Origin: Xenophilus arseniciresistens
GTDB lineage: Bacteria > Pseudomonadota > Gammaproteobacteria > Burkholderiales > Burkholderiaceae_C
Assembly (NCBI RefSeq): GCF_028023875.1
Contig: NZ_JAQIPB010000002.1
Location: 682,001 to 746,000, forward strand
Reading direction: 5' to 3'
Length of the DNA stretch: 64,000 nucleotides
The notes beneath the pieces were generated by a model. It worked only from the letters and a program-made list of their open reading frames with translations. It did no database searches and was not told the origin of the DNA. This document shows, piece after piece, positions 52,786 through 61,895 of the stretch. How positions within the stretch are numbered: the first letter of the stretch is position 1; every line of letters starts with the position of its first letter. A program made the position numbers and the translations under genes.

Positions 52786-53502
52786 GTGTCTAGCCGCTTT
52801 TCCTCACCCCCCAGCGGCCCGCTGGGCCTGTCGCGCACGACCGTCATCGCTGGCGGCGTGATCCTCTTTCACGTGGCCGCCTTGTGGGCCCTGCAGTCGG
52901 GCCTGATCCGCCGGGCGGCGGAAGTGGTGATTCCCGTGGAGATCATGGCGCAGATCGTGGCGCCGCCCAAGCCGGCGCCGCCGCCTCCCCCGCCACCGGC
53001 TCCGCCCGCACCACCCAAGAAGGAGCCGCCCAAGCCGCCGCCGAAGCCGCGTGCCGTGCGCGAGCCCGTGCCCACGCCGGCACCCCGGGCCCCTGTGGGC
53101 CAGGTCGAGCCGCCGCCGCCCGCCCCCGTGGTGGTGGAAGCCCCGCCGGCCCCGCCCGCGCCGCCGGCCCCCGTGCCGCCGCCCCCTGCTCCGCCCGCCC
53201 CGCCCGCGCCCGCGCTGATCGAGGTGACCCAGGGCCAGACCCAGTACGTGCGCGAGCCGCGCGTCGTCTACCCCGCCATGAGCCGCCGCCTGGGCGAGAC
53301 CGGCACCGTCATCATCGACGTGTACTACGACGCGCAGGGCATGGCCAAGCGCGCCGAGATCTCCAAGTCCAGCGGCTACGAACGCCTGGACCAGGCCGCG
53401 CGCGCCGCGGCGCTGAGTTCGCAGGTCACGCCTTTCCGCCTGGGCGGCAACGCCCAGACGGTCTACCGCCTGCGCGCGCCTTTCAATTTCGTCCTGAACT
53501 GA
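52786..53502 (+). CDS. tonB: Energy transducer TonB
   Basis: 238-residue TonB. One N-terminal membrane helix (TTVIAGGVILFHVAALWAL, containing the conserved His) precedes a very long Pro/Ala/Lys spacer (about residues 55-150), and a C-terminal TonB domain follows (PRVVYPAMSRRLGETGTVII to FNFVLN). The start is GTG, with a GGTGG ribosome site. It couples the proton-motive force, through ExbBD, to outer-membrane siderophore or haem receptors. It leads tonB-exbB-exbD. Confidence 0.95.
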   Translation: MSSRFSSPPSGPLGLSRTTVIAGGVILFHVAALWALQSGLIRRAAEVVIPVEIMAQIVAPPKPAPPPPPPPAPPAPPKKEPPKPPPKPRAVREPVPTPAPRAPVGQVEPPPPAPVVVEAPPAPPAPPAPVPPPPAPPAPPAPALIEVTQGQTQYVREPRVVYPAMSRRLGETGTVIIDVYYDAQGMAKRAEISKSSGYERLDQAARAAALSSQVTPFRLGGNAQTVYRLRAPFNFVLN

Positions 53503-53531
53503 TCAGTTCAAGTTTCTTTGCTGGAGTATTT

Positions 53532-54245
53532 ATGGATTCGCAATTCGGCCTGATGCACGTGTGGACCCAGGGTGACTGGGTCATCCGCGGGGTGGCCCTC
53601 ATCCTGCTGGGCATGTCCCTGGTGTCCTGGATCGTCATCCTGATCAAGGCCTTCGACATCATGCGCTACAAGCGCCACGTTCGCCGCTCGGGCGATTTCT
53701 GGCACAGCGAGGACTTCGCCACCGGCCTGAAGAAGCTGGGCGAGGACGACGCCAACCCCTTCCGCGTGCTGGCCCTGGAAGGCCGCGAAGCCACCGCCCA
53801 CCACCGCAACACCAAGGCCCACCTGCATGATGCGCTGGACGTCAGCGACTGGGTCACGCGCAGCCTGCGCAACGCCATCGACGAATTCACCGCGCGCCTG
53901 CAAAGCGGCCTGGCGGTGCTGGCTTCGGTGGGCTCCACCGCCCCCTTCATCGGCCTGTTCGGCACCGTGTGGGGCATCTACCACGCGCTGATGGCCATCG
54001 GCTCGGCCGGCAACGCCACCATCGACAAGGTGGCCGGCCCCATCGGCGAAGCGCTGATCATGACGGCCCTGGGCCTGGCCGTGGCCATCCCGGCCGTGCT
54101 GGGCTACAACGCGCTGGTGCGCGGCAACAAGTTCGTGCTGGGCAAGCTCAACAGCTTCGCCCACGACCTGCACGCCTACTTCGTGACCGGCGCGCGCGTG
54201 CAGGGCAGCGGCGACTCCACGGTGGTCGCACTCAAGAAGGGCTGA
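53532..54245 (+). CDS. exbB: MotA/TolQ/ExbB proton channel protein ExbB
   Basis: 237-residue ExbB with three membrane helices: WVIRGVALILLGMSLVSWIV near the N-terminus, then the GSTAPFIGLFGTVWGIYHAL helix, and ALGLAVAIPAVLGYNAL. It forms the ring with ExbD that energises TonB. Start ATG with a GGAG site. It lies between tonB and exbD, 29 bp after tonB and 4 bp before exbD. Confidence 0.96.
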   Translation: MDSQFGLMHVWTQGDWVIRGVALILLGMSLVSWIVILIKAFDIMRYKRHVRRSGDFWHSEDFATGLKKLGEDDANPFRVLALEGREATAHHRNTKAHLHDALDVSDWVTRSLRNAIDEFTARLQSGLAVLASVGSTAPFIGLFGTVWGIYHALMAIGSAGNATIDKVAGPIGEALIMTALGLAVAIPAVLGYNALVRGNKFVLGKLNSFAHDLHAYFVTGARVQGSGDSTVVALKKG

Positions 54246-54249
54246 CACC

Positions 54250-54669
54250 ATGGCTTTCGGATCCATGAACAGCGACGGCGGCGATGACGTGATGAGCGAG
54301 ATCAACATGATCCCGCTGATCGACGTGATGCTGGTGCTGCTGATCGTGTTCATCATCACCATCCCGGTGATGAAGCACGCCGTGAACATCGACCTCCCGC
54401 GCGCCACCAACGAGCAGGAGCAGACGCCGCCGCAGACCATCCAGTTCAGCGTGGCCGCCGACGGCAGCTACTGGTGGAACAACGAAAAGATCGAGGACGC
54501 GCAGCTGGCCACCCTGCTGCAGGCCGAGGCCGCCAAGGACCCGCAGCCCGAGCTGCACATCCGCGGCGACAAGGCCGTGCGCTACGAACGCGTGGCCCAG
54601 GCCATGGCCGCCGCGCAGCTGGCCGGCGTTCGCAAGATCGGCTTCATCACCGAGCCCGATACAAACTGA
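54250..54669 (+). CDS. exbD: Biopolymer transport protein ExbD
   Basis: 139-residue ExbD. A cytoplasmic tail, one membrane helix with the conserved protonatable Asp (INMIPLIDVMLVLLIVFIIT), and a periplasmic ExbD/TolR domain ending KIGFITEPDTN. It follows exbB by 4 bp, so coupled translation is likely. It is the proton-conducting partner in the TonB complex. Confidence 0.96.
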   Translation: MAFGSMNSDGGDDVMSEINMIPLIDVMLVLLIVFIITIPVMKHAVNIDLPRATNEQEQTPPQTIQFSVAADGSYWWNNEKIEDAQLATLLQAEAAKDPQPELHIRGDKAVRYERVAQAMAAAQLAGVRKIGFITEPDTN

Positions 54670-54727
54670 GCGGTCAGGGCGGCGGGGCGATAGAAAAAAA
54701 CTTCATCGCCCCGATTGCTTTTCTATT

Positions 54728-54746
54728 GCGAATCATTATCATTCGC
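54728..54746. promoter_or_regulatory. Fur box upstream of hemP
   Basis: GCGAATCATTATCATTCGC, a 19-bp palindromic match to the Fur consensus, lies 26 bp before the hemP ATG, over the expected promoter. It predicts iron repression of hemP, separately from the tonB-exbBD genes. Confidence 0.9.
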
Positions 54747-54772
54747 TCATCGATTTCGAAAGGAACCAACCG

Positions 54773-54982
54773 ATGCAAGCGATGCCCAATGCCTTCCAAG
54801 TCCTGAGCCACCCGTCGCTGGACCAGGCCGGTGGCGGCAGCGTCCCTGTGGCAGCCCATCCGTCCCATCTGGTTCAGAGCGCCGAGCTGCTGCAAGGCCA
54901 GAAGACGATCGGCATCATGCACAACGGTTCGCTCTATCGCCTGCAGGCCACCAAACTCGGCAAGCTGATCCTGACCAAGTAA
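54773..54982 (+). CDS. hemP: Hemin uptake protein HemP
   Basis: 69-residue HemP. The conserved C-terminal part is IMHNGSLYRLQATKLGKLIL, matching the HemP family; the N-terminal half is variable. It has an AAAGGA ribosome site. HemP proteins are needed for haem or siderophore uptake gene expression in Burkholderia and others, though the mechanism is debated. A haem receptor usually follows; none does here, where terminators and a minus-strand gene come next. Confidence 0.92.
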   Translation: MQAMPNAFQVLSHPSLDQAGGGSVPVAAHPSHLVQSAELLQGQKTIGIMHNGSLYRLQATKLGKLILTK

Positions 54983-55136
54983 TCCGAACGCGCGATCAGC
55001 CCCTTCTTTCGCGAACCAGCAAGTTTCATCGTGGGGCGACTCAAGGAGACCACTCTCCAAGGGTCGTTTTTGGCTAGCCAATGCTTGTAGCCCCAGCCAA
55101 GCCCTTTTTTCCACGCTGAAACATTTTCCCGATGCG
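54983..55136 (+). other. hemP 3' region with weak hairpin
   Basis: Non-coding stretch after hemP. It has a 5-bp hairpin GGAGA-CCAC-TCTCC at 55045-55058 followed by GGGTCGTTTTT, and then a T-run near 55105. It may be a weak first terminator or a 3'-UTR RNA. No ORF of interest and no receptor gene remnant is visible. Confidence 0.4.
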
Positions 55137-55164
55137 ACAGCCGGCCTTCGAGCCGGCTGTTTTG
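55137..55164 (+). terminator. Rho-independent terminator after hemP
   Basis: ACAGCCGGC (55137-55145), loop CTTCGA, GCCGGCTGT (55152-55160), then TTTTG. Strong 9-bp stem with a U-run on the plus strand, 155 bp after hemP. Confidence 0.8.
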
Positions 55165-55200
55165 CTTTGCGCCCCGCGCAGGGCTGACAAAGAAAAGAAA

Positions 55201-55244
55201 AGGCCCGCTGCACCTTGGCGCAGCGGGCCTCTCTTTTTGTTTTG
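55201..55244. terminator. Bidirectional terminator between hemP and the haem-binding gene
   Basis: AGGCCCGCTGC (55201-55211) pairs with GCAGCGGGCCT (55220-55230). Plus side: CTCTTTTTGTTTT. Minus side: TTTCTTTTCTTTG. It can end transcripts from both directions, including the minus-strand gene at 55274. Confidence 0.88.
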
Positions 55245-55273
55245 TATGCGCAGCGCGGACGCTGCCGGGCGCC

Positions 55274-55681
55274 TTACAGGCCCAAGGCTGCGATGCCGGC
55301 CTTGGCGATCTGGGCGTCCTCGTTGGACTTCACGCCGCTCACGCCCACGGCACCGATGACTTCGCCGTCCTTGACGATCGGCACCCCGCCTTCGAGCATG
55401 CCCTTGACCAGCGGCGCCGTGAGGAAGGCGGTGCGGCCGTTGTTGATGACGTCTTCATAGCCCTTGGTCTCGCGGCGGCCCACGGCCGCCGTGTGTGCCT
55501 TGGCCGGCGCGATGTGCGAGGAAATGGCCGGGGCGCCGTTCAGGCGCTGGAACCACAGCAGGTGGCCCGCGTCGTCGGTGATGGCGATGCTCACGGCCCA
55601 TTGGTTCTTCAGGGCTTCGGCCTCGGCTGCAGCGGCGATCTGCTTGACGTCGTCGAGTTCGAGGTAGTGCTTGGTTTTCAT
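55274..55681 (-). CDS. GlcG/HbpS family haem-binding-like protein
   Basis: 135-residue GlcG/HbpS (DUF336) protein, starting MKTKHYLELDDVKQIAAAAE with no signal peptide in the chosen start. Family blocks are SIAITDDAGHLLWFQRLNGA and GGVPIVKDGEVIGAVGVSG. Members bind haem or corrinoid or have unknown roles in glycolate and other operons. Placement beside hemP is suggestive but the gene is on the other strand, and the ligand has not been shown. Standalone gene. Confidence 0.88.
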   Translation of the reverse strand: MKTKHYLELDDVKQIAAAAEAEALKNQWAVSIAITDDAGHLLWFQRLNGAPAISSHIAPAKAHTAAVGRRETKGYEDVINNGRTAFLTAPLVKGMLEGGVPIVKDGEVIGAVGVSGVKSNEDAQIAKAGIAALGL

Positions 55682-55897
55682 GATCTGATCGCTGGTTGCA
55701 AAAAAACGCTCAAGCATAGCGCGCGGCTGCAGCGCCAAAAGTTCAATCAGTCTTCACCGCCAGGTACGCAAAGGGCAAAGAACCGACCGGGCAAAGGGAC
55801 TTCACGCCATAGGAATTGAGGGCCGCAGCGCCGGGCCGGCTTCTAGAATCGGCCCACCTGCATCTCGCAGCAAAGCAAACAAGAGGAGCTTGGGACC

Positions 55898-56599
55898 ATG
55901 AATGATCGCGTCAATACCTTCGACACGCCTGCCGCGTATGGCCAGACGCTGACCCAGGCAGAGCGCCATCGCGTCCTGCGCAACACCTATTGGCTGCTCG
56001 CACTGAGCATGATCCCCACCGTGCTGGGCGCCTGGATCGGCGTGGCCACGGGCATCACGCGCTCGCTGGGCGGCGGCCTGGGCCTGGTGGTCTTCCTGGG
56101 CGGCGCGTTCGCCTTCATGTTCGCCATCAACAAGACCAAGAACTCGGCCGCCGGCGTGCCGGTGCTGCTGGCCTTCACCTTCTTCATGGGCCTGATGCTC
56201 TCGCGCCTCATCGCGATGGTGCTGGGCTTCAAGAACGGCTCCGAGCTGGTCATGACGGCCTTCGGCGGCACGGCAGCGGTCTTCTTCGTGATGGCCTCGC
56301 TGGCCACCGTGATCAAGCGTGACCTGTCCGGCATGGGCAAGTTCCTGTTCGTGGGGGTGCTGGTGCTGTTCTTCGGCGCCATCATCAACATGTTCGTGGG
56401 CTCCACGGCCGGCATGCTGGCCATCTCGGTGGCGGCCATCGGCATCTTCTCGGCCTATATGCTCTACGACATCAAGCAGATCCTCGATGGCGGCGAGACC
56501 AACTACATCAGCGCCACGCTGGCGCTGTACCTGGACATCTACAACGTGTTCCAGAGCCTGCTGGCCCTCCTGGGCATCTTCGGCGGAGAGCGCGAATAG
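55898..56599 (+). CDS. Bax inhibitor-1/YccA family membrane protein
   Basis: 233-residue BI-1/YccA protein with about seven membrane helices. It opens NTYWLLALSMIPTVLGAWIG and has the conserved KQILDGGETNYISATLALYL block with the DIYN sequence at the end. YccA-type members modulate FtsH. AGGAG ribosome site. It is terminated by the hairpin at 56631-56656. Role here unknown. Confidence 0.93.
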   Translation: MNDRVNTFDTPAAYGQTLTQAERHRVLRNTYWLLALSMIPTVLGAWIGVATGITRSLGGGLGLVVFLGGAFAFMFAINKTKNSAAGVPVLLAFTFFMGLMLSRLIAMVLGFKNGSELVMTAFGGTAAVFFVMASLATVIKRDLSGMGKFLFVGVLVLFFGAIINMFVGSTAGMLAISVAAIGIFSAYMLYDIKQILDGGETNYISATLALYLDIYNVFQSLLALLGIFGGERE

Positions 56600-56630
56600 T
56601 CCTCCAGGCGCAGCCTGGGAGACCCAAGAG

Positions 56631-56656
56631 AAAGGGGCCGCGAGGCCCCTTTTTTC
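56631..56656. terminator. Terminator between BI-1 and rlmD
   Basis: GGGGCC (56634-56639), loop GCGA, GGCCCC (56644-56649), followed by TTTTTTC on the plus strand; the minus strand has a shorter TTTC. It can serve the BI-1 gene and, less strongly, rlmD. Confidence 0.85.
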
Positions 56657-56676
56657 TTTGCGCGCACCGCTGAACA

Positions 56677-58125
56677 TCAAAGCAGATCGAACACCGCCAT
56701 CGATTCCACGTGCGCCGTGTGCGGAAACATGTTGACCATGCCCGCATGGGTGCACTGGTAACCCGCCTGATGCACCAGCAGGCCGGCGTCGCGCGCCAGG
56801 GTGGAGGGGTTGCAGCTCACGTAGACGATGCGGCGCGGCGGCGTCCAACCGGCCGGGCGCAGTTCGGGCTGCTGGTGCAGGTCTGCCAGCGCCTTGACCA
56901 GCGCAAAGGCCCCTTCGCGCGGTGGGTCCACCAGCCAGCGTTCAGCCACGCCGTCCGCCACCAGCATCTCCGGCGTCATCTCGAAAAGGTTGCGGGCCAC
57001 GAACTGCGTCGGCGCCCAGGGCCGGCGGCTGGCCGCCTTGCGGTTGGCGTCCAGGTTCTGATGGGCACGCTGCACCAGCGTGTCGCTGCCCTCGATGCCC
57101 AGCACCTCGCGCGCCTGCGTGGCCAGCGGCAAGGTGAAGTTGCCCAGGCCGCAGAACCAGTCGATCACGCGTTCGTGGCGCTGCACGTCCAGCAGGCGCA
57201 GCGCGCGCGAGACCAGCACCCGGTTGATGTGCGGATTGACCTGCGTGAAGTCCGTCGGCTTGAAGGGCATGCGCACGTCGAAGTCGGGCAGCTCATAGGC
57301 CAGTTGGGTGGCGCCCTCCTCGTCCATCAGGTGCACCGTGTCGGGCCCCTTGGGCTGCAGCCACCATTGAACGCCTTCGTTCGCGCGTGCAAAGGCGCGC
57401 AGGCGCTCGCGGTCGGCGTCGCCAAGCGGCACCAGGTGGCGCAGCACCAGCGCGATCACGCCCAGCTTCGCCTCGCCTGGGGCGTCGCCGCAGGCCATCT
57501 CGATCTGCGGGCAGTGTTCGCGCGCGTCCATGCTGTCGACCAGCGCGCGCATGGGCACCAGCATGGCGCTCACGCGCGCCGGCAGCACCGGGCACACCGA
57601 CATGTCGGCCACATAGCGGCTCTTGCGCTCATGAAAGCCGATCAGCGTCGTGCCCTTCTTGGCCACGTAACGCACCGACAGACGGGCGCGATAGCGGTAG
57701 TGCCAGCTCGGGCCTTCCAGTGGCCGCAGCAGCGTCTGGGCGCGCACCTTGCCCAGGTGCCAGAGGTTGTCTTCCAGCGCACGCTGCTTGACCGCGACCT
57801 GCGCGGCTGCGTCCAGGTGCTGCATCTTGCAGCCACCGCAGGCGCCCGCATGCAGGCCGAAGTGCGGGCAGCGCGGCTGCACGCGCTGCGAGGACTCGCG
57901 CCGCACGGCCAGCAGGCTGCCCTGCTCCCAGTTGTTCTTCTTGCGGTGCACGTTCACGCGCACCTCCTCGAAAGGCAAGGCGCCCTCGATGAAGACAACC
58001 TTGCCGTCTTCGCGATGCGCCACACCCTGCGCATCCAGGTCCATGGATTCGACCTTGAGCCAGGGGTTGGGGGCGGCGGCGACCTTTTCTTCGCTGTCTT
58101 TGTTCTCGTGGGTGTTCTCTGTCAT
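56677..58125 (-). CDS. rlmD: 23S rRNA (uracil(1939)-C(5))-methyltransferase RlmD
   Basis: 482-residue SAM-dependent rRNA methyltransferase (TrmA/RumA family). A TRAM-like N-terminal domain is followed by the [4Fe-4S] cysteines ([16 protein letters not shown]), SAM motif [22 protein letters not shown], and the catalytic Cys in [12 protein letters not shown]. All key residues are present. In relatives of this gene order, rpoS often precedes; here nlpD comes next upstream, with a terminator between. Confidence 0.95.
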   Translation of the reverse strand: MTENTHENKDSEEKVAAAPNPWLKVESMDLDAQGVAHREDGKVVFIEGALPFEEVRVNVHRKKNNWEQGSLLAVRRESSQRVQPRCPHFGLHAGACGGCKMQHLDAAAQVAVKQRALEDNLWHLGKVRAQTLLRPLEGPSWHYRYRARLSVRYVAKKGTTLIGFHERKSRYVADMSVCPVLPARVSAMLVPMRALVDSMDAREHCPQIEMACGDAPGEAKLGVIALVLRHLVPLGDADRERLRAFARANEGVQWWLQPKGPDTVHLMDEEGATQLAYELPDFDVRMPFKPTDFTQVNPHINRVLVSRALRLLDVQRHERVIDWFCGLGNFTLPLATQAREVLGIEGSDTLVQRAHQNLDANRKAASRRPWAPTQFVARNLFEMTPEMLVADGVAERWLVDPPREGAFALVKALADLHQQPELRPAGWTPPRRIVYVSCNPSTLARDAGLLVHQAGYQCTHAGMVNMFPHTAHVESMAVFDLL

Positions 58126-58177
58126 GGCTGGATTCTCGCCGGCCCGCCTGGCGGCCTGCCCCGCATCCGCGGCGGGC

Positions 58178-58210
58178 TAAAAACAAAAACCCGCCTCCGA
58201 GGAGGCGGGC
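58178..58210 (-). terminator. Terminator of nlpD
   Basis: CCCGCCTCC (58190-58198) and GGAGGCGGG (58201-58209) form a hairpin. On the minus strand it is followed by TTTTTGTTTTT. It lies 29 bp after the nlpD stop. Confidence 0.88.
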
Positions 58211-58238
58211 TGGTGGATGACGTCCTGCGCCGAAACGC

Positions 58239-59105
58239 TCAGCGCGAAGGCAGGTAGCGCGAGGGATCGACCGGCTTGCCCTGGCGGCGGATCTCGAAGT
58301 GCAGCTTCACGCGGTCGGCGTCGCTGTTGCCCATCTCGGCGATCTGCTGGCCACGGCGCACGCGCTGGTCTTCCTTGACCAGCAGCGACCGGTTGTGCGC
58401 GTAGGCCGTGAGGTAGGTGTTGTTGTGCTTGAGGATGATGAGGTTGCCATAGCCGCGCAGGCCTGCGCCGGCATAGACCACCTGACCGTCCGCGGCCGCG
58501 ACCACCGGATCGCCAGCCTTGCCGCCGATGTCATAGCCCTTGTTCTTGGCTTCGTCGAAGCCCGCCAGCAGGCTGCCCTGCGCCGGCCAGATCCAGCCCA
58601 CGTTCTCGTCGCCCGACGCAGAGGCGGGCGAGGCGACGGAGGCCGTGGCCACGGGTGCCGAAGGTTTGGCCACCTCGGTGGGTGCAGGCGCAGCCGCGGC
58701 AGCCGGCGATGCGGCGGCGGGCGCAGGTGCCGGGGCCGCAGCCGTGGCCACCGGCGGTACCACGCGCAGCACCTGGCCGACTTCGATGCGGTCGGGGTTG
58801 CCGTCCAGGTTGTTCCAGCGCACGATGTCCTGCCACTTCTGGCTGGTGTCGCGCGCGATCTTGCGCACGGTGTCGCCGGGACGCACCTCGTAGTAGCCGG
58901 GCTTGCCCAGATTCTCGATGCCCGGAGGCGGCTTCACGGGCGCAGGCATGTCGCCTGCTGCCGAGGTGGCGACTGGTGCACCGCCCATGGTGCCGCGGTC
59001 TTCCACGGGCGCCGGGCCGGTGTTGGACGCGCAGCCGGCGATGACCATGGACATCAGCAGCGCGGCGCCCCAAAGGGACGCGCGCGGCTTCTCAAAACCC
59101 TGCAT
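58239..59105 (-). CDS. nlpD: NlpD-like lipoprotein (degenerate M23 amidase activator)
   Basis: 288 residues. Lipobox MVIAGC after MQGFEKPRASLWG, so an outer-membrane lipoprotein. LysM (YYEVRPGDTVRKIARDTSQK region, ~77-122), an Ala/Pro linker, then a LytM domain. The LytM zinc ligands are lost: KGYDIG lacks the His, and VKLHFEI has only one His of the HxH. This is the pattern of E. coli NlpD, which activates AmiC at the septum and does not itself hydrolyse. The surE-pcm-nlpD order is conserved, but rpoS is absent downstream. Confidence 0.93.
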   Translation of the reverse strand: MQGFEKPRASLWGAALLMSMVIAGCASNTGPAPVEDRGTMGGAPVATSAAGDMPAPVKPPPGIENLGKPGYYEVRPGDTVRKIARDTSQKWQDIVRWNNLDGNPDRIEVGQVLRVVPPVATAAAPAPAPAAASPAAAAAPAPTEVAKPSAPVATASVASPASASGDENVGWIWPAQGSLLAGFDEAKNKGYDIGGKAGDPVVAAADGQVVYAGAGLRGYGNLIILKHNNTYLTAYAHNRSLLVKEDQRVRRGQQIAEMGNSDADRVKLHFEIRRQGKPVDPSRYLPSR

Positions 59106-59118
59106 GTGTGTCTTTCCT

Positions 59119-59919
59119 TCAAGCAATGCCGGATTTTAGGGGGACGAAGTGCACCGGCTCAAGCATTCGGCGTTCAGTCCCTCGGGCATTTTTGTCAATG
59201 ACGACAAGCGCTTGGCCGCCATTTGCAGATTGCATCGGAGCAACGATGCGGCCACCGACGGCCAGTTGCTCGATCCAGGTGGCCGGAATGTCCTCTCCGC
59301 CGGCGGCCGCGACGATGCCCGCATAGGGCGCGCCCTTGGGGTAGCCCAGCCGCCCGTCGCCGAACAGCAGATGCACCGTGCTGAGCCTAAATGGCCGCAG
59401 ATTGGCACGCGCCTTCTCGTGCAGGCCGCGCAGGCGCTCGATGCTGTAGACCTCGCTGGCCACATGGCTGAGCACGGCCGCCTGGTAGCCGCAGCCGGTG
59501 CCGATGTCCAGCACGCGGCCCAGCTTGTCCTGCGGCTTGCCCACCAGCGCCGGCGCGCCCAGCAGCAGCTCGACCATGCGGGCCACCACGCTGGGCTTGG
59601 AGATGGTCTGGCCCAGTCCGATGGGCAGGCTGGTGTCTTCATAGGCCTGGTTCACCAGCGCGCTGTCGACGAAGCCGTGGCGCTCGACCGTGCCCAGCGC
59701 CTGCAGCACGCGGGCGTCGGCGATGCCCTGGGCCGCGAGCTTTTGCACCATGCGTGCCCGCACCGCGGCCGAGGCCATGGCCGGCGTGCTGCTGACCGGC
59801 GGGCGCACCACCTGCGCGCTGGCCGCAGCGGTTGATCGGGGCTTGGCGAAGGACGGGCCCGCGGGCGTCGACGAGACGTTCAGGCGAGCAGGAAAGGACG
59901 GACGGGGAGCCTGTGCCAT
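59119..59919 (-). CDS. pcm: Protein-L-isoaspartate O-methyltransferase
   Basis: 266-residue PCMT repairing damaged aspartyl residues with SAM. Motifs: VERHGFVDSALVNQAYED, GLGQTISKPSVVARM, VLDIGTGCGYQAAVLS and GGEDIPATWIEQL. An extra ~55 N-terminal residues (Pro/Ala/Ser-rich) precede the usual domain. Between surE and nlpD in the conserved stationary-phase cluster. The stop is 13 bp upstream of the nlpD start. Confidence 0.94.
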   Translation of the reverse strand: MAQAPRPSFPARLNVSSTPAGPSFAKPRSTAAASAQVVRPPVSSTPAMASAAVRARMVQKLAAQGIADARVLQALGTVERHGFVDSALVNQAYEDTSLPIGLGQTISKPSVVARMVELLLGAPALVGKPQDKLGRVLDIGTGCGYQAAVLSHVASEVYSIERLRGLHEKARANLRPFRLSTVHLLFGDGRLGYPKGAPYAGIVAAAGGEDIPATWIEQLAVGGRIVAPMQSANGGQALVVIDKNARGTERRMLEPVHFVPLKSGIA

Positions 59920-59938
59920 GGGTGCTGCGTGCCGCCGC

Positions 59939-60712
59939 TCAGGCCTGGGCGTCCAGGCGCGCCACGGCCTGGCGCCACTCGCCCAACTGCGCGTGATCGG
60001 TCAGGTCGATCTGCAGCGGCGTCAGCGCCACGTGGCCTTCGGCCGTCGCGTGGAAGTCGGTGCCCTCGCCGCTGTCCTTGGCCCCGCCCGCGCTGGCGAT
60101 CCAGTACATGGTCTCGCCACGCGGGCTGTCCTGCGTGATCACCTTCTCGGCCGCATGGCGGCGCCCCAGGCGGCAGACCTTGATCGGCTTGAGCGCATCG
60201 AGCGGACGGTTCGGAATGTTGACGTTGAGCAGCCAGGCCGGGCCTTCGAGCATGCGCTCGCGCTGGATGCGCTGCACCAGGCGCTGCGCCACGTGCGCCG
60301 CCGCATCCACATGGCCCCAGCCCTTCTCGATCTGCGAGAAGGCAATGGCCGGGATGCCGAAGAGATAGGCTTCCATCGCGGCGCCCACGGTGCCTGAATA
60401 GATGGTGTCGTCGCCCATGTTGGCGCCGTTGTTGATGCCCGAGACCACCAGGTCGGGCCGGTACTCCAGCAGCCCCTTGAGCGCGATGTGCACGCAGTCG
60501 GCCGGGGTGCCCGTCACGTAGCGAAAGCCGTTGTGCGCCGCACGATGCACATACAGCGGCGCCGACAGCGTCAGGGCATTGGATTTGGCGCTGTTGTTGT
60601 GCTCGGGGGCGATCACTTCAACCTGCACACCGGGCAGTTGCACCAGGGCATCATGCAGCGCCACGATGCCGGGCGCCTGATAGCCATCGTCGTTGGAAAT
60701 GAGGATCTTCAT
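59939..60712 (-). CDS. surE: 5'/3'-nucleotidase SurE
   Basis: 257-residue SurE phosphatase. Metal site ISNDDGYQAPGI with D8/D9, HNNSAKSNALTL and SGINNGANMGDDTIYSGTVG are all present. It dephosphorylates nucleoside monophosphates and short polyphosphate in survival and stationary phase. It is the first gene of surE-pcm-nlpD. Confidence 0.96.
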   Translation of the reverse strand: MKILISNDDGYQAPGIVALHDALVQLPGVQVEVIAPEHNNSAKSNALTLSAPLYVHRAAHNGFRYVTGTPADCVHIALKGLLEYRPDLVVSGINNGANMGDDTIYSGTVGAAMEAYLFGIPAIAFSQIEKGWGHVDAAAHVAQRLVQRIQRERMLEGPAWLLNVNIPNRPLDALKPIKVCRLGRRHAAEKVITQDSPRGETMYWIASAGGAKDSGEGTDFHATAEGHVALTPLQIDLTDHAQLGEWRQAVARLDAQA

Positions 60713-60880
60713 GGTCTGCCGGCGATTCTAGGGATGCTCTTCATGACTGCGCGCGCCCATCGCACGCGCCATGGCGCAAGGCCCTGCCAGCGGCGTGCCA
60801 CGGGGTCACGCCAGAGACAAGAGAGGCTTCGGGCCGGCTCCTATCATGACCCCGATCAACGACACAGAGACGACTCATCT

Positions 60881-61867
60881 ATGCATGCTTGGCTTTGCGA
60901 AGACCCCGTTGGCGTGGACGCGCTGACCTGGAAGGAACTGCCCACGCCGCAACCCGGCCCGGGCGAAGTGCTCGTCGAAATCAAGGCCGCCAGCCTGAAT
61001 TTCCCCGACATCCTGATCGTCCAGAACAAATACCAGATCAAGCCGCCGCTGCCTTTTGTGCCGGGCTCGGAATATGCCGGCGTGGTGCAGGCTGTCGGCG
61101 AAGGCGTGAAGCATCTGAAGGTTGGGCAAAACGTGGCCTGCCTTTCGGGCACCGGCGGATTTGGCACCTACACAATCGCGCCGGCTGCGTTGTGCATGCC
61201 GCTGCCCGATGGTTTCGGCCATGTGGACGCAGCCGCATTCATCATGATCTATGCGACGTCCTGGCATGCGCTGATGGACCGCGCGCAATTGAAGGCTGGC
61301 GAAACGGTGCTGGTGCTGGGCGCAGCCGGCGGCGTGGGCACGGCCGCGATCCAGATCGCCAAGGCCGCCGGTGCCAAGGTGATTGCAGCAGCGTCGTCGC
61401 CAGAAAAATGCGCGCTGTGTGAATCGCTGGGCGCCGACAGCACCATCAATTACAGCGAACACAAACCCGGCCCGGCATTGCGCGAAGCGATCAAGCAGGC
61501 CACGGGCGGGCGCGGCCCGGATGTCATTTACGACCCGGTGGGCGGCGAATTCGCCGAGCCCGCCTTCCGCTCCATTGCCTGGCGCGGCCGTTATCTGGTC
61601 GTGGGTTTCGCCTCCGGCCCGATTCCCTCGTTGCCGCTCAATCTGGCGCTGCTCAAAGGCGCATCGCTCGTCGGCGTTTTCTGGGGCGATTTCTCCAAGC
61701 GCGAGCCACAGGCCAACGCAGCCATGATGGCCGAATTGGCACAGTGGTACGGCCAGGGCAAGATCAAGCCCGTGATCGATCGCACCATGCCCATGTCTGA
61801 ACTCAAGGCCGCCTACGCGCACATGGGCTCGCGCGGCGTGATGGGCAAGCTGGTGCTGACCAACTGA
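60881..61867 (+). CDS. NADPH:quinone oxidoreductase family (zinc-free MDR) protein
   Basis: 328-residue medium-chain dehydrogenase/reductase of the quinone oxidoreductase group. N-terminal MHAWLCEDPVGVDALTWKEL, the domain-linking PFVPGSEYAGVVQAVGEGV, NADPH motif LVLGAAGGVGTAAIQIAKAAG, and the C-terminal MSELKAAYAHMGSRGVMGK. It lacks the catalytic and structural zinc cysteines. It probably reduces a quinone or an activated alkene. Ended by the hairpin at 61896-61925. Confidence 0.92.
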   Translation: MHAWLCEDPVGVDALTWKELPTPQPGPGEVLVEIKAASLNFPDILIVQNKYQIKPPLPFVPGSEYAGVVQAVGEGVKHLKVGQNVACLSGTGGFGTYTIAPAALCMPLPDGFGHVDAAAFIMIYATSWHALMDRAQLKAGETVLVLGAAGGVGTAAIQIAKAAGAKVIAAASSPEKCALCESLGADSTINYSEHKPGPALREAIKQATGGRGPDVIYDPVGGEFAEPAFRSIAWRGRYLVVGFASGPIPSLPLNLALLKGASLVGVFWGDFSKREPQANAAMMAELAQWYGQGKIKPVIDRTMPMSELKAAYAHMGSRGVMGKLVLTN

Positions 61868-61895
61868 TCGGTTCTCGCGCGGCGTTCGCGCGCAC

